A stretch of DNA of 59,117 nt from an uncultured Thermomicrobiales bacterium (GCA_902806405.1 CADCWL010000221.1:1-59117); one strand, 5' to 3'; shown: positions 8,632-18,033, counted from the stretch's first letter. Program-made: numbers and translations. The notes: generated from the letters alone by a model not told the origin.

Positions 8632-9677
8632 CGGAGAAGCGACCGAAGGTGCTGATCACGGGGGGTGCGGGCTTCCTCGGCATCAACTTGATCCGGCACC
8701 TGGATGCCCACGGCTATGACCTCGTCTCGTTGGATCTCGCCGATTTTCCCTACCCCGAGCGGGATCGGGTGACGACCGTCACCGGCGACATCCGCGACGC
8801 GGCAGCGGTGGAGCGGGCGATGGCGGGGTGCGACGCGGTGGTCCACGCCGCGGCCGCCCTGCCGCTCTACCCGGCGGACGTGATCTACACGACCGATGTC
8901 GAGGGGACGCGGATGGTACTGGAAACCGCCCGCAGACTGGGCGTGCCACGCGTCGTCCACGTCTCGTCGACGGCGGTGTACGGCATCCCGGACCACCACC
9001 CACTGCGGGAAAACGATAAACTGGAAGGGGTCGGCCCGTACGGCCAGGCGAAGATTCAGGCGGAGATGGTCTGCCTGGAGTACCGCGCCAAGGGGCTCGT
9101 GGTACCGATCATCCGGCCGAAGTCGTTCGTCGGCCCGGAGCGGCTTGGCGTCTTCACGGTCCTCTACGACTGGGCGCTGGACGGTCGCAACTTCCCGCTG
9201 ATCGGGAACGGCAAGAACCGCTATCAGTTGCTCGACGTTGCCGACCTGGCCGAGGCGATCCGGCTCTGCCTGACGCTGCCGCCGGAACGGGCCAACGACA
9301 CCTTCAACGCCGGTGCCGCCGAGTTCGCGACGATGGGCGAGGACTACCAGGCGGTGCTCGACGCCGCCGGCTTCGGCAAGCGTGTGATCGGCCTCCCGGC
9401 CGCGCCGGCGATCTGGGCGCTGCGGCTGCTGGAGGCGCTGCGCGTCTCCCCCCTCTACAAGTGGGTGTACGAGACCGCCTCGAAGGACTCCTTCGTCTCG
9501 ATCGATAAAGCGCGGGACCGGCTCGGCTGGGAACCACGCTACTCGAATCAGGACGCCCTGCTGCGGAACCTTGAGTGGTACAAGGCAAACCGCGCCGCCT
9601 ACGCGGCCAGGAGCGGGGTCAGCCACCGGGTCCCGTGGAAGCAGGGCGCGCTCGGTCTGCTCAAGCGCGCGTTCTGA
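8628..9677 (+). CDS. NAD-dependent epimerase/dehydratase (extended SDR)
   Basis: The 349-residue protein has the GGAGFLG nucleotide-binding motif at residues 12-18, HAAAALP after strand 4, VSSTAVYG, and the catalytic YGQAK pair. These place it in the extended short-chain dehydrogenase family that acts on nucleotide sugars or sterol-like substrates. Length is normal. The substrate cannot be assigned; the neighbouring dTDP-4-dehydrorhamnose reductase suggests a nucleotide sugar. The start overlaps the flippase-like gene by 4 nt and its stop overlaps the next start by 1 nt (TGATG), so the three genes form a compact operon. Confidence 0.85.
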   Translation: MTEKRPKVLITGGAGFLGINLIRHLDAHGYDLVSLDLADFPYPERDRVTTVTGDIRDAAAVERAMAGCDAVVHAAAALPLYPADVIYTTDVEGTRMVLETARRLGVPRVVHVSSTAVYGIPDHHPLRENDKLEGVGPYGQAKIQAEMVCLEYRAKGLVVPIIRPKSFVGPERLGVFTVLYDWALDGRNFPLIGNGKNRYQLLDVADLAEAIRLCLTLPPERANDTFNAGAAEFATMGEDYQAVLDAAGFGKRVIGLPAAPAIWALRLLEALRVSPLYKWVYETASKDSFVSIDKARDRLGWEPRYSNQDALLRNLEWYKANRAAYAARSGVSHRVPWKQGALGLLKRAF

Positions 9678-10630
9678 TGATCGGCCCCGAGGGATCGCCG
9701 CCACTGCTTGCCGGCCGGCGCGTGCTGGTGACCGGGGCAGGCGGCCAACTCGGCAGCGCGCTGCGGTTGGCGCTGGCCGGAGCGGGGGCAGTCGTCGTCG
9801 GGCTTGGCGCGCGGCCCGCGACGGGGGTCGACGTCGTCGCCGACATCACCGACGCCGCAGGGGTCCGCCGGGCGGTCGACGCCGCGGCGCCGGCGGCGGT
9901 GATCCACGCCGCCGCCTGGACCGACGTCGACGGGGCCGAGCGCGACCCGGAGCGGGCCAACCTCGTCAACGGCGAGGGGAGCCGGCACGTCGCCGCGGCG
10001 GCGCGGGCAATCGGCGCCCGTGTGATGGCGGTGGGCAGCGATTATGTTTTCTCGGGCGGCGGTGGCGCGCCGTACGGCGAGGACGCCGTGCCCGATCCGA
10101 TCTCGGCCTACGGGCGCTCCAAGCTCTTCGGCGAGCGGGCCGTGCTGGCAGTGGACCCGAGCTTCACCGTGGCACGGACGGCCTGGCTCTGGGGCGGCAG
10201 CGGCAAACATTTTCCGCGGACCGTCCTGACGGTGCTCCGCGATCGCGGTGGGATGGAAGTGGTGACCGACGAGGCCGGCTCTCCCACCCATGTGACGGAC
10301 CTTGCCACGGCCCTGGTCGGGTTGCTCGCCGCCGGAGGGTCGGGGATCTACCACCTAGTGGGAGAGGGGCGCGCAACGCGATGGGAGCTGGCGCGGGCCG
10401 TGGCGGAAGCCGCCGGCCTCGATCCCGAGGCGATCCGGCCGACGACGACCGCTGCATTCCTCGCCAAGTACCCGCTGCCGGCATCGCGGCCAGCGGACAG
10501 CGAACTCACCAATCAGCGGGGTGAGGCACTGAACATACGCCTCCCAAGCTGGCGGGAGTCGGTCGCGACCTACACGCCGGCGCTAGCGGCCGAGTTGGGT
10601 CTTCAGCGGGTCGCGGAGGCGCTGCTCTAA
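9677..10630 (+). CDS. rfbD: dTDP-4-dehydrorhamnose reductase
   Basis: The 317-residue SDR protein has the RmlD pattern: VLVTGAGGQLGSALR near residues 16-30, HAAAWTDVDGAERDP, SDYVFSGG, catalytic YGRSK, and the ARTAWLWG segment. It reduces dTDP-4-keto-L-rhamnose to dTDP-L-rhamnose with NADPH. The other rhamnose genes (rmlA, rmlB, rmlC) are not in the window. The start ATG at 9677 shares a base with the preceding stop; an upstream alternative at 9575 lies inside the epimerase and is rejected. It ends the three-gene operon. The N-terminal ten residues before the core are short and unremarkable. Confidence 0.88.
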   Translation: MIGPEGSPPLLAGRRVLVTGAGGQLGSALRLALAGAGAVVVGLGARPATGVDVVADITDAAGVRRAVDAAAPAAVIHAAAWTDVDGAERDPERANLVNGEGSRHVAAAARAIGARVMAVGSDYVFSGGGGAPYGEDAVPDPISAYGRSKLFGERAVLAVDPSFTVARTAWLWGGSGKHFPRTVLTVLRDRGGMEVVTDEAGSPTHVTDLATALVGLLAAGGSGIYHLVGEGRATRWELARAVAEAAGLDPEAIRPTTTAAFLAKYPLPASRPADSELTNQRGEALNIRLPSWRESVATYTPALAAELGLQRVAEALL

Positions 10631-10946
10631 CTGAAGGGTTGGAGCCATCCCCGCGCTGACGGCCTGCGCGGTCGTAGGCTGGGCGCGGCGTCCCTCGCCC
10701 AAATTCCCTGCTCCAATGAACGCTGAGGATGGCTCAAGTGCGCGGCCATCGTCCAGTTGGGATGGCCACCGGCATGTCCCCGACGTATGTCGAACAGGAG
10801 AGACGTAATTTGCGGTCGAGGTAATGAAACGGGCGTCGTTGTTTGCCTCTCTGCGCCCTGTTATCATGTCGGGCGCGGCGGCCGGTTACCGCCCTTGCGT
10901 TCGTGCGTCATCGCACGCTCTCGAGGATCGGACGGGCCCGCTGCAC
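10631..10946. other. Intergenic region upstream of the tRNA genes
   Basis: No gene is supported. A 9-bp inverted repeat, gagccatcc at 10642-10650 and ggatggctc at 10727-10735, encloses 76 bases of unknown nature. The tRNA promoter occupies 10839-10867. Confidence 0.5.
10839..10867 (+). promoter_or_regulatory. Sigma70-type promoter for the tRNA-Ser genes
   Basis: TTGTTT (10839-10844) and TATCAT (10862-10867) are separated by 17 bases. They lie about 80 nt upstream of the first tRNA, the usual placement for a tRNA transcription unit. Confidence 0.6.
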
Positions 10947-11032
10947 GGAGAGGTGTCCGAGTGGTTGAAGGTGCCGCTCTCGAAAAGCGGTGTGGTGTTG
11001 AGCCACCGTGGGTTCGAATCCCACCCTCTCCG
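10947..11032 (+). tRNA. tRNA-Ser (anticodon CGA)
   Basis: The acceptor stem is ggagagg (10947-10953) with cctctcc (11025-11031), and the discriminator base is G at 11032. The anticodon stem ccgct/agcgg encloses the loop ctcgaaa, which gives anticodon CGA. A long variable arm typical of serine tRNAs is followed by a T arm reading gggttcgaatccc. CCA is not encoded. This tRNA reads UCG codons. Confidence 0.95.
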
Positions 11033-11070
11033 CCCCCCGTCGTCCCGGCGGCCACCGTGCCGCCGTCCCC

Positions 11071-11160
11071 GGAAGGGTCGCATAGCCTGGCCTAGTGCGC
11101 GCGACTGGAAATCGCGTAGGCGGTTCTGCCGCCTCGAGGGTTCGAATCCCTCCCCTTCCG
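11071..11160 (+). tRNA. tRNA-Ser (anticodon GGA)
   Basis: The acceptor stem is ggaaggg (11071-11077) with cccttcc (11153-11159), and the discriminator is G at 11160. The anticodon stem cgcga/tcgcg encloses ctggaaa, giving anticodon GGA. A long variable arm (ggcggttctgccgcc) and the T arm gagggttcgaatccctc follow. CCA is not encoded. It lies 38 nt behind the CGA isoacceptor and is probably co-transcribed. It reads UCC and UCU. Confidence 0.95.
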
Positions 11161-11299
11161 CCCCTTTCCGCAGGAGGAACTCCGCGGCCACCAACCGGCC
11201 CCGCACCGGGGGCACCCACCGGCTTCGACGCGTTGCGGAATCCTGGAGGCCGTGGTGGGCGCCGCGCCTTCTGCGGTCTCCCCTGGGGGACAGTGCGGA

Positions 11300-12043
11300 G
11301 TGAGGCGGCACGACAAGCAGACGCAGGCGCTCGTTACGCCACCGCTCGCCCTCCAATACCTGCGCGAGGGGAACGATCGCTTCCAAAGCAACCTCGCTTC
11401 GCACCGAGACCTGCTGCAACAGGTCAACGAGACGCGCGATGGTCAGTTCCCGTTCGCCGCAATCCTGAGCTGCATCGACAGCCGGACCTCGGCGGAACTG
11501 ATCTTCGACCAGGGCCTCGGCGACATCTTCAGCATCCGCCTCGCCGGCAACGTGGTGACGGATGACGTCCTCGGCAGCATGGAGTTTGCCTGCAGACTGG
11601 CCGGCTCAAGGCTCGTGGTCGTGCTTGGCCACACCAAGTGTGGCGCCATCATCGGAGCCTGCGACGGCGTGCGGCTGGGCAACCTGTCGACCGTCCTCGC
11701 CCTGATCCAACCCGCGATCGACATGGAGCGGACCGTGCCGCACCATCGGGACTCGGGCAACCCGGAGTACGTGAAAAAGGTGACGCGTATCCACGTGGAA
11801 CGCGGCGTCGAGCGGGTGATCGAGGGGAGTCCGGTCCTCCGCGAGATGGTCGCAAGGGAAGAGATCGGCGTAATCGGGGCGTTGTACGACGTCGACACGG
11901 GCAAGGTCGCTTTTCTCGGGGAAACGTTTCTGCTCGGCGAGGCGACGCTGCTCGACCTCTCCAAGCGTTTAGCCCCGGCCGGGGGGGTCGAGCAAGCGCC
12001 ACCTCCCGGGCCGGGGAGTGGCGCGCCGGCGCCGGGCGTCTAA
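11300..12043 (+). CDS. Beta-class carbonic anhydrase
   Basis: The 247-residue protein interconverts CO2 and bicarbonate. The zinc and catalytic residues of the beta class are present: Cys58, Asp60 and Arg62 in SCIDSR, then His111 and Cys114 in GHTKCG. The C-terminal GALYDVDTGKV segment is also typical of the family. The start is uncertain: the GTG at 11300 has ggggga about ten bases upstream, whereas the longest frame begins at 11252 and would add 16 residues. The gene follows the tRNA pair and converges on the ribokinase gene, with only 16 nt between the stops. Confidence 0.9.
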   Translation: MRRHDKQTQALVTPPLALQYLREGNDRFQSNLASHRDLLQQVNETRDGQFPFAAILSCIDSRTSAELIFDQGLGDIFSIRLAGNVVTDDVLGSMEFACRLAGSRLVVVLGHTKCGAIIGACDGVRLGNLSTVLALIQPAIDMERTVPHHRDSGNPEYVKKVTRIHVERGVERVIEGSPVLREMVAREEIGVIGALYDVDTGKVAFLGETFLLGEATLLDLSKRLAPAGGVEQAPPPGPGSGAPAPGV

Positions 12044-12059
12044 CGCCACCGACGTCCCC

Positions 12060-13001
12060 TCACGGGGTGCGGGAGGCCGCGGCGAGGCGGTCGACCGCCT
12101 CGCGGGTCGGCATCGAGGGCTGGGCACCGGCCCGGGTGGCGGCGAGCGAGCCGGCGACGACCCCGGCGGCGGCGGCGGCGAGGGCGTCGTCGCCGGCCGC
12201 GAGCCGGGCGGCGGCGGCACCGCAGAAGGCGTCACCAGCGCCGGTGGTGTCGACCACGGCGACGGTCGGGGCCGGCAGGAGGGTCGCGACGCCGGCGTGG
12301 GCAACGACGGCACCGGCGGCGCCGAGCGTGACGACGACGGTCGGCGGGCCGAGCGCGGCCAGCGCGAGGGCCGCCTCCGAGCCGCTTTCTGACCCGACCG
12401 GACGACCCAGGAGGTCACCCGCCTCCGTCTCGTTGACGATCAGGAGGTCGATCCTGGCGAGCAGCGCCCGCCCGGCGGCGGATTCCGGGGCCGCGTTGAC
12501 GACGGTCATGACGCCAAGCTCGCGGGCCACGCCGAGCAACGCGTCGAGCGTCGCGATCGGCAACTCCAGCGTCGCAAGCAGGACCGCGGGGCGCACCCGC
12601 CTGACGGAGGCGCAGGCGCCCTCGGGAAGGACACCGAGGGTTGCGCCGGGGACGTAGGCGATCCGGTTCTGGCCCGTCCGCTCCTCGACCACGATCAGGG
12701 CGACGCCGGAGGCGGCGTCGTCGACTTCGGCAACCGACGCGACATCGATCCCCTCGTTCACGAGGTCGGCGAGCCGCTGGCGCCCGAAGTCGTCGCGTCC
12801 GACGGCCCCGAGCATCGCCGTCGGCGCGCCGGAGCGCGCGGCAGCGACCGCCTGGTTAGCCCCCTTGCCGCCGCCGAAGACGGCGAAGCCGAGGCCGGTG
12901 ACGGTCTCGCCCGCCGCCGGCGCGGCGCGGACGCGCGCGACCAGGTCCGTGTTGATGGCGCCGGCGACGAGGACGCGCCCCGACTCTCCGCGGTCAGACA
13001 C
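12060..13001 (-). CDS. rbsK: Ribokinase (PfkB family)
   Basis: The 313-residue sugar kinase has the PfkB signatures GGKGANQAVAAAR near residues 46-58 and DTTGAGDAFCGA near residue 255, whose aspartate is the catalytic base. Spacing and length fit ribokinase, which phosphorylates D-ribose at O5, though related PfkB substrates are possible. The GTG at 13001 has GGAGG six to seven bases upstream and overlaps the stop of the TgpA-like gene by 8 nt. A much longer frame in phase (to 13682) runs antisense-like through TgpA and is rejected. Its place at the end of a moxR-DUF58-transglutaminase operon is unusual, since nothing else in that operon concerns sugar metabolism. Confidence 0.88.
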   Translation of the reverse strand: MSDRGESGRVLVAGAINTDLVARVRAAPAAGETVTGLGFAVFGGGKGANQAVAAARSGAPTAMLGAVGRDDFGRQRLADLVNEGIDVASVAEVDDAASGVALIVVEERTGQNRIAYVPGATLGVLPEGACASVRRVRPAVLLATLELPIATLDALLGVARELGVMTVVNAAPESAAGRALLARIDLLIVNETEAGDLLGRPVGSESGSEAALALAALGPPTVVVTLGAAGAVVAHAGVATLLPAPTVAVVDTTGAGDAFCGAAAARLAAGDDALAAAAAGVVAGSLAATRAGAQPSMPTREAVDRLAAASRTP

Positions 13002-15609
13002 CCTCGCCTCCGGTCCCGGCACGTCGGCTAAGCCGGGCGCGGAGCAGCGCCCGACGAAGATCGGCCCAGGCGGCCCGTGCCGTGCGGCCCGCCCCTGGCT
13101 CCGGCGGTCGGCCGGCGTAGAGTTCGCCGTTGTAGAGATCGGCGACGAGCCGCGCCGGGCGGCGGGCGGTCGGCACCGCTCGGCCGAGCCGATCCGCATA
13201 CTCCGATGGCGTGGTCGCCGGCGAGGGGGTGACGCCAACCCAGCGCCCGGCGCGGACGAGCCGCGCGTAGAACCCTCCCGCGGGGGAGAGGCCGCGGAAC
13301 CTCCAGTGCCAGGCGCCGACGGCGAGGACGGCGGCGACGGCGAGGAGGAGGCCGCCACCGAGCGCCGCCCAGCCGAGCGGGCCGGGGACGCCAGCGAAGG
13401 GCGTGCCGTCGGCGGTCGGTGGCACGGGCGGCGGCGGGGGAACGCCGGGGGTAGCCTCCGGGGTTCCGGGCTCCGGGGTCGACACCGGGTCGGCCTCCGG
13501 GGTGGCGTCGGCCGCCGCGTCCGCGGCGCGATCGCCGTAGGAGAGGGCGTCCCGGGAAGCGGTCGGCTCGAAGGGGAGCCAGCCGTAGGCGGGGAAGTAG
13601 ACCTCCACCCAGAGGTGGGCGTTCTTCTCCCGGTAGAGGTACTCGCCGCGACCAGCGTCGTAGGGCGCCGGAAAATAGCCACCGACGACGCGGGCCGGGA
13701 TGTCGAGCGTCCGCAGCATCACGGCCATCGCGGAGGCGTAGTACTCGCAGTAGCCGCGCTGGCTGTCGAAGAGGACGTAGTCGACGACGTCCCGGTCCGC
13801 CGGCGGCGCGTCGATCCCCTCGTCGTAGGCGATCGCCCCACGCACGTGATTTTGGATGGCGACCGCGATGTCGAACGGGTTGTCCAGGTCGGCCCGCAGT
13901 TGCCTCGCAAGCGCCTCCGTCCGCGCGGTGACGGTCGTCGGGAGGTCAAGATAGCGTTCCCGGATCTGAGTGGGGTAGGTCGTACCGGCGCGACGGAGGT
14001 CCGCCGGATCCGCGTAGCTGGCGAGGGCGGTCACGGCGTAGGTGTCGTCGACGGCCGGCGGCACCTTCGCGGAGACCGCCTCGACGTCGTCGTAGACCGC
14101 GACCTGGCCCGTAACGAACAGGGTGGTCGCCCGTCCATCGCGGCCGATCTCCCAACGGGTCTTCAGGAACCGCTTGGCCAGGTCGGCCCGCTCCTCCGCA
14201 ATCCGTGCGGCAAGATCCGGATCACGCGGCGGCGGTGCCTGCTCCGGCTCCGCCGAACCCGGGGCCCCGAACGATCCCTCGGCCAGGAGGGCGACCAACT
14301 GCTGGAGATCGACCGGGATCACCCGCTGCGCCTGCCCGGTCCGCACCGGGTAGGGCTCATCGTCCAACCGTTGCCAGGAGAGCCGGACGTGCGTCTCGCG
14401 GTCGACCGCCTGAACCGTGTCGGGCGCGAAGAGGAGGTCGCCCTTCGGCCTCAGGACCGTCAGCGTCCCCTCCACCGTCTCTCGCTCCGTCCAGACCTGC
14501 GGCGAGAGGGGGATCGGTTGCCCGGTGCGGAAGGTCATCTCGGAGGAGTAGCGGTCCCCGGCGTCGTTGATCTCGTCGAACGTCGCCGCCGCGTCGCTGC
14601 GCCAGCCGTGGCCGTCGTACACGTTGTAGCGGTGGCCGGCGAGGTAGGTCGGGCGCGGGTCGTCGCGGCGGAGGACGACGACCGGATCGTCGGCGAGGTC
14701 GAGTTGGCCGCCGAGGCGGAACGAGTCGTTGAAGGCGGCGTAGGAGCCGCCGGAGCGGCGCCCGCCGCCGAGATCTCCGGCCCAATCCTGCCAGCGGTCC
14801 TCGATCGCCGTCACCGGCGGCTCAAGCCGAACCCAGGCGGCGTCGAAGATCGTCGCCCTGGCCGAGAGGGGGAGGTTCCAGGCGAGGAGGGCGACGAGGA
14901 GGGCAAGGTTGGCGCCGGCACCGAGGAAGCGCCAGGGGAGACGGGCGGGGCGCGGCGTCCTTGTCCGCGCCCACTCCCGCTCTCGGCGGTAGGCGTGGTG
15001 GCGGGCGGCGAGCAGGCAGGCGGCGGCGACGTAGACGAGCAGCGGCGCCATCCCCGCCTCCGGCGCGTAGCCGAGGTTGACGACGGCGATGATGCCCGGC
15101 AGGACGAGGGCGGTCGTTAGCCAGCGGCGGCGGTAGAGGGCCCAGGCGGAGGTATAGGCAACGAGCCAGATCGTGAGCGCCATGACGACGACGAAGAGGC
15201 CCTCGTCGTCGATGCCGCCGCGAGAGACCGTCTGCCGGTACCATTCCTGGGTCTGCGCCCAGAAGAAGCGGATCCGCTCCCGGCGGTCGGGGATGGCGTC
15301 GAGCCGGTCGAGGGCCAGCCAGACGACGACCGCGACCCCGCTCCAGAACGCCAGCAGGTGGGCAAGCAGGTCCGGCGCCCGCAGCTTGCCGAGGCCGAAG
15401 CCCAGCGCCAGCCCGCCGAGCGAGACGATCGCGAGGACAGCCCGGTCCGGCGCCCAGTCGGCGCGCTGCACCGTCGAGGCGGCGGCAAGGACGATGACGG
15501 CGTGGAGTAGAACCGCCGTCCACCCCTCCCCCGGCGTGAGCCGGAGGGCGGCGACCGCGGCGCGGTGCCCGACGGAGCGGTGCTGGGGAGCGACCGCCAC
15601 GCTAGCCAC
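12994..15609 (-). CDS. TgpA-like membrane transglutaminase (DUF3488/transglutaminase-like/DUF4129)
   Basis: The 871-residue protein starts with a cluster of membrane helices (DUF3488 type) over about the first 270 residues. A large extracytoplasmic part follows, with a transglutaminase core: catalytic Cys near 620 in RGYCEYYASAMAVMLR and His near 664 in NAHLWVEVYFP. The third position is FEPT near 680, with Glu where many homologues have Asp. Next come a Pro/Ala/Thr linker, another membrane helix and a short cytoplasmic C-terminal DUF4129-like tail. Such proteins sit with MoxR and DUF58 proteins and are thought to act in envelope protein processing. The GTG at 15609 with GGGAGG eight bases upstream is preferred over the ATG at 15639. 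The gene overlaps both neighbours by 8 nt. Confidence 0.85.
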   Translation of the reverse strand: MASVAVAPQHRSVGHRAAVAALRLTPGEGWTAVLLHAVIVLAAASTVQRADWAPDRAVLAIVSLGGLALGFGLGKLRAPDLLAHLLAFWSGVAVVVWLALDRLDAIPDRRERIRFFWAQTQEWYRQTVSRGGIDDEGLFVVVMALTIWLVAYTSAWALYRRRWLTTALVLPGIIAVVNLGYAPEAGMAPLLVYVAAACLLAARHHAYRREREWARTRTPRPARLPWRFLGAGANLALLVALLAWNLPLSARATIFDAAWVRLEPPVTAIEDRWQDWAGDLGGGRRSGGSYAAFNDSFRLGGQLDLADDPVVVLRRDDPRPTYLAGHRYNVYDGHGWRSDAAATFDEINDAGDRYSSEMTFRTGQPIPLSPQVWTERETVEGTLTVLRPKGDLLFAPDTVQAVDRETHVRLSWQRLDDEPYPVRTGQAQRVIPVDLQQLVALLAEGSFGAPGSAEPEQAPPPRDPDLAARIAEERADLAKRFLKTRWEIGRDGRATTLFVTGQVAVYDDVEAVSAKVPPAVDDTYAVTALASYADPADLRRAGTTYPTQIRERYLDLPTTVTARTEALARQLRADLDNPFDIAVAIQNHVRGAIAYDEGIDAPPADRDVVDYVLFDSQRGYCEYYASAMAVMLRTLDIPARVVGGYFPAPYDAGRGEYLYREKNAHLWVEVYFPAYGWLPFEPTASRDALSYGDRAADAAADATPEADPVSTPEPGTPEATPGVPPPPPVPPTADGTPFAGVPGPLGWAALGGGLLLAVAAVLAVGAWHWRFRGLSPAGGFYARLVRAGRWVGVTPSPATTPSEYADRLGRAVPTARRPARLVADLYNGELYAGRPPEPGAGRTARAAWADLRRALLRARLSRRAGTGGEGV

Positions 15610-16921
15610 GTGCCGGGCCTCCCGCCGCGCCGCGGCCATGGCCAGACCCGGCTCGCGGCGCCGCTCCGACGGCGCCTCCCCCGGCGCTGGCGGCAAGCGC
15701 CGCGGCGACGTCGTCGCCGTACTTGACGAGGTGGGCCGGGATGCCGGCGGCGAGGAGCCCGGAGACGGTGAGCAGCGAGGACGGGGCCGGACCGAACGTC
15801 TCCGGCTCGACCAGGATCGCGGAGGCACGAACGTGTCGGCCCGCGATCTCCGCCAGCGCCGTCACCCACCCCTCCTCGGTCGACGAGGTGACGACGATCA
15901 CCGAGCTCTGCCGGGTGAAGCGGCGCCCCTCGGCCACCAGGATCTCGGCCAACGACACGTGCCCATCGGCGCGGACGACCGCCAGCGCCTCGAGCAGCCT
16001 GACCTCCTGCCGACCGGAACAGTCGGCGGGGACGATCTCCAGGTGGGCGCCGGTGGCGATCAACCCGACGCTGCGCCCCTGTTCGAGGAAGCGGTGTGCC
16101 AGAGAAGCGACGATGGTGACGGCGTACTCCTCGGTGGCGTCGAGCCAAGCCTCCACGGGCCACTCGCCGCGGTCGTCCGGCGCGATGGCAAGGGGGCGGG
16201 AAGCAGGCGTCTGGACCGCGCCCTCCAGGTCGAGGACGAGCCAGATGTCGGCGGTCGGGTCCAGGTCGAACTCCTTGACCATGAGGCGGCCGGTGCGGGC
16301 GGTGGCCGCCCAGGAGATCCGGTTGAAAGCGTCCCCCGGATTGTAATCGCGGACGCCGGCAACGCTGGAGGTGACGAACGGGTTGCGCCGCTCAACGGCC
16401 GTGCCGCCGGCGAGGCTTCCGGCCGGAATCGGGACGTCGCGCAGGTCGAGCATCGCCGGGTAGACGATGACTTCGCGCGTCTCCGGCAGGTGAAGACGGG
16501 ACGGAAAGACGCCGAGCGGGTCGCCGGCACGGAGCGTCACCGGCCCGAGGCGGAAGCGGCCGCGCCGGACGCAGCGCGTCTCCGTCTCCCAGCGTACGGC
16601 GCGGCGGCCGCCGACGTGGAGGACGCGTCCGACGCCGTGGTGCGGCATGGTCGATTGGTCGATGACCTCCAGCCAGAGCTTGCCGAGGCGACCGGAGTTG
16701 CGGACCTCGACCGCTTCGCGCAGCGGTTGGCCCACCTGGGCGCGATCACTGGCCGTCTCCCGGACCAATGAGAGACCGCGCAGGCTGAGGCGGCTCCAGA
16801 TCCAGGCGGCGGCGAGGACCGCGAGAAGGACGATCGCGAGCCGGTCGGCGACCGGCCAGTCGGTCGCCTGGCCGAAGGCGAGCGCGGCCGCGATCAGGAG
16901 CCAGAGCTTGAAGGCGCCCAT
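15602..16921 (-). CDS. DUF58 domain membrane protein
   Basis: The 439-residue protein begins with two membrane helices (LWLLIAAALAFGQAT and LAIVLLAVLAAAWIW). A beta-rich domain and the DUF58 signature follow, RRNPFVTSSVAGVRDYNPGD near residues 180-200 and a vWA-like C-terminal half (IWLVLDLEG, SVIVVTSSTE). DUF58 proteins are regular partners of MoxR ATPases and TgpA transglutaminases; the molecular function is not settled. It follows moxR after 119 nt and overlaps the TgpA-like gene by 8 nt. The last 30 or so residues are Gly/Ala-rich. Confidence 0.85.
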   Translation of the reverse strand: MGAFKLWLLIAAALAFGQATDWPVADRLAIVLLAVLAAAWIWSRLSLRGLSLVRETASDRAQVGQPLREAVEVRNSGRLGKLWLEVIDQSTMPHHGVGRVLHVGGRRAVRWETETRCVRRGRFRLGPVTLRAGDPLGVFPSRLHLPETREVIVYPAMLDLRDVPIPAGSLAGGTAVERRNPFVTSSVAGVRDYNPGDAFNRISWAATARTGRLMVKEFDLDPTADIWLVLDLEGAVQTPASRPLAIAPDDRGEWPVEAWLDATEEYAVTIVASLAHRFLEQGRSVGLIATGAHLEIVPADCSGRQEVRLLEALAVVRADGHVSLAEILVAEGRRFTRQSSVIVVTSSTEEGWVTALAEIAGRHVRASAILVEPETFGPAPSSLLTVSGLLAAGIPAHLVKYGDDVAAALAASAGGGAVGAAPRAGSGHGRGAAGGPARG

Positions 16922-17040
16922 GGCCGGCTAGGGCCGACGCCGGGCGCCGTGAGGGGTGGAAGCCCCGGGCCGACCCCACCCAACCCCACCGGGGCAGCGA
17001 ACGGACGAGGGAACGGCGGACCGTCGCACGGCGCGCGCGT

Positions 17041-18033
17041 TCAATCCCCCGCCCGCCGGCCCCAGCCGACCGCGGCGCGGGCGACGGGCTGGGCACCGGG
17101 GACGGGGACGCGGGCAAGCAGGTCGGCGACGACGACACGGCTGTCGACGTTCTTGATCCGGGCGGCGGGGTTAACGATGACGCGGTGGGCGAGGGTCGGC
17201 TCGGCCAGGATCTTGACGTCGTCTGGGGTCACGTAATCCCGGCCTTCGAGGGCGGCCCAGGCACGGGCGGCGTTGTAGAGGGCGAGCGAGCCGCGCGGGC
17301 TGGCCCCGAGGTAGACGTCGTCGTGGTGCCGCGTCGCCTCGACGAGCGAGACGACGTACTCCTTGACCGGCATCGCGACGTGGACCTCCTTGACCGCCGC
17401 TTGCGCCCAGATCAACTGCTCGATCGGGAGAACCTGCTGGAGGGCATCGAGCGGGTGAACGCGGTGCTGGCGGTCGAGCATCTCCAGTTCCCCGACCCGG
17501 CCGGGGTAGCCGAGCGAGAGGCGGAACAGGAAGCGGTCGAGCTGGGCCTCCGGTAGAGGAAACGTCCCCTCGTACTCGATCGGATTCTCGGTGGCGAGGA
17601 CGACGAAGGGGACGGGGAGCGGGTGCGTGACGCCGTCCACCGTGACCTGGGCCTCCTCCATCGCCTCGAGCAAGGCGGCCTGCGTCTTCGGCGTCGCGCG
17701 GTTGATCTCGTCGGCGAGGACCATCTGGGCGACGACCGGGCCGGGGCGAAACTCGAATTGGCCGCTCTGCTGGTTGAAGACATTGACACCGGTGACGTCG
17801 CTCGGCAGGAGGTCGGGGGTGAACTGGATCCGCTTGAAGGAACAGCCGACCGTGCGGGCGATCGCCTTGGCGAGGACCGTCTTGCCGACGCCCGGCACGT
17901 CCTCGATCAGGACGTGGCCGCGGCAGAGAAGGGCGACCAAGACGAGCAGCACCTCGTGCCGCTTGCCGACCACCACCCGCTCCACGTTGTCGGACGCGAC
18001 GCGGGCGATCGCCTGCACCGAACTCGGATCCAT
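17041..18033 (-). CDS. MoxR-family AAA+ ATPase
   Basis: The 330-residue ATPase has Walker [15 protein letters not shown] at residues 44-57, Walker [22 protein letters not shown], and the sensor region [22 protein letters not shown], all diagnostic of MoxR proteins. These act as chaperone-like AAA+ machines together with a vWA or DUF58 partner, which here is the next gene. It is the first gene of the minus-strand operon moxR, DUF58, TgpA, ribokinase. Length is typical. Confidence 0.92.
   Translation of the reverse strand: MDPSSVQAIARVASDNVERVVVGKRHEVLLVLVALLCRGHVLIEDVPGVGKTVLAKAIARTVGCSFKRIQFTPDLLPSDVTGVNVFNQQSGQFEFRPGPVVAQMVLADEINRATPKTQAALLEAMEEAQVTVDGVTHPLPVPFVVLATENPIEYEGTFPLPEAQLDRFLFRLSLGYPGRVGELEMLDRQHRVHPLDALQQVLPIEQLIWAQAAVKEVHVAMPVKEYVVSLVEATRHHDDVYLGASPRGSLALYNAARAWAALEGRDYVTPDDVKILAEPTLAHRVIVNPAARIKNVDSRVVVADLLARVPVPGAQPVARAAVGWGRRAGD

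Noticed and set aside
10642-10735. A 9-bp inverted repeat considered as insertion-sequence ends or a riboswitch
   Set aside because: The interval of 76 bases encodes nothing recognisable, no target duplication is visible, and the next element is a tRNA promoter. Too weak to call.
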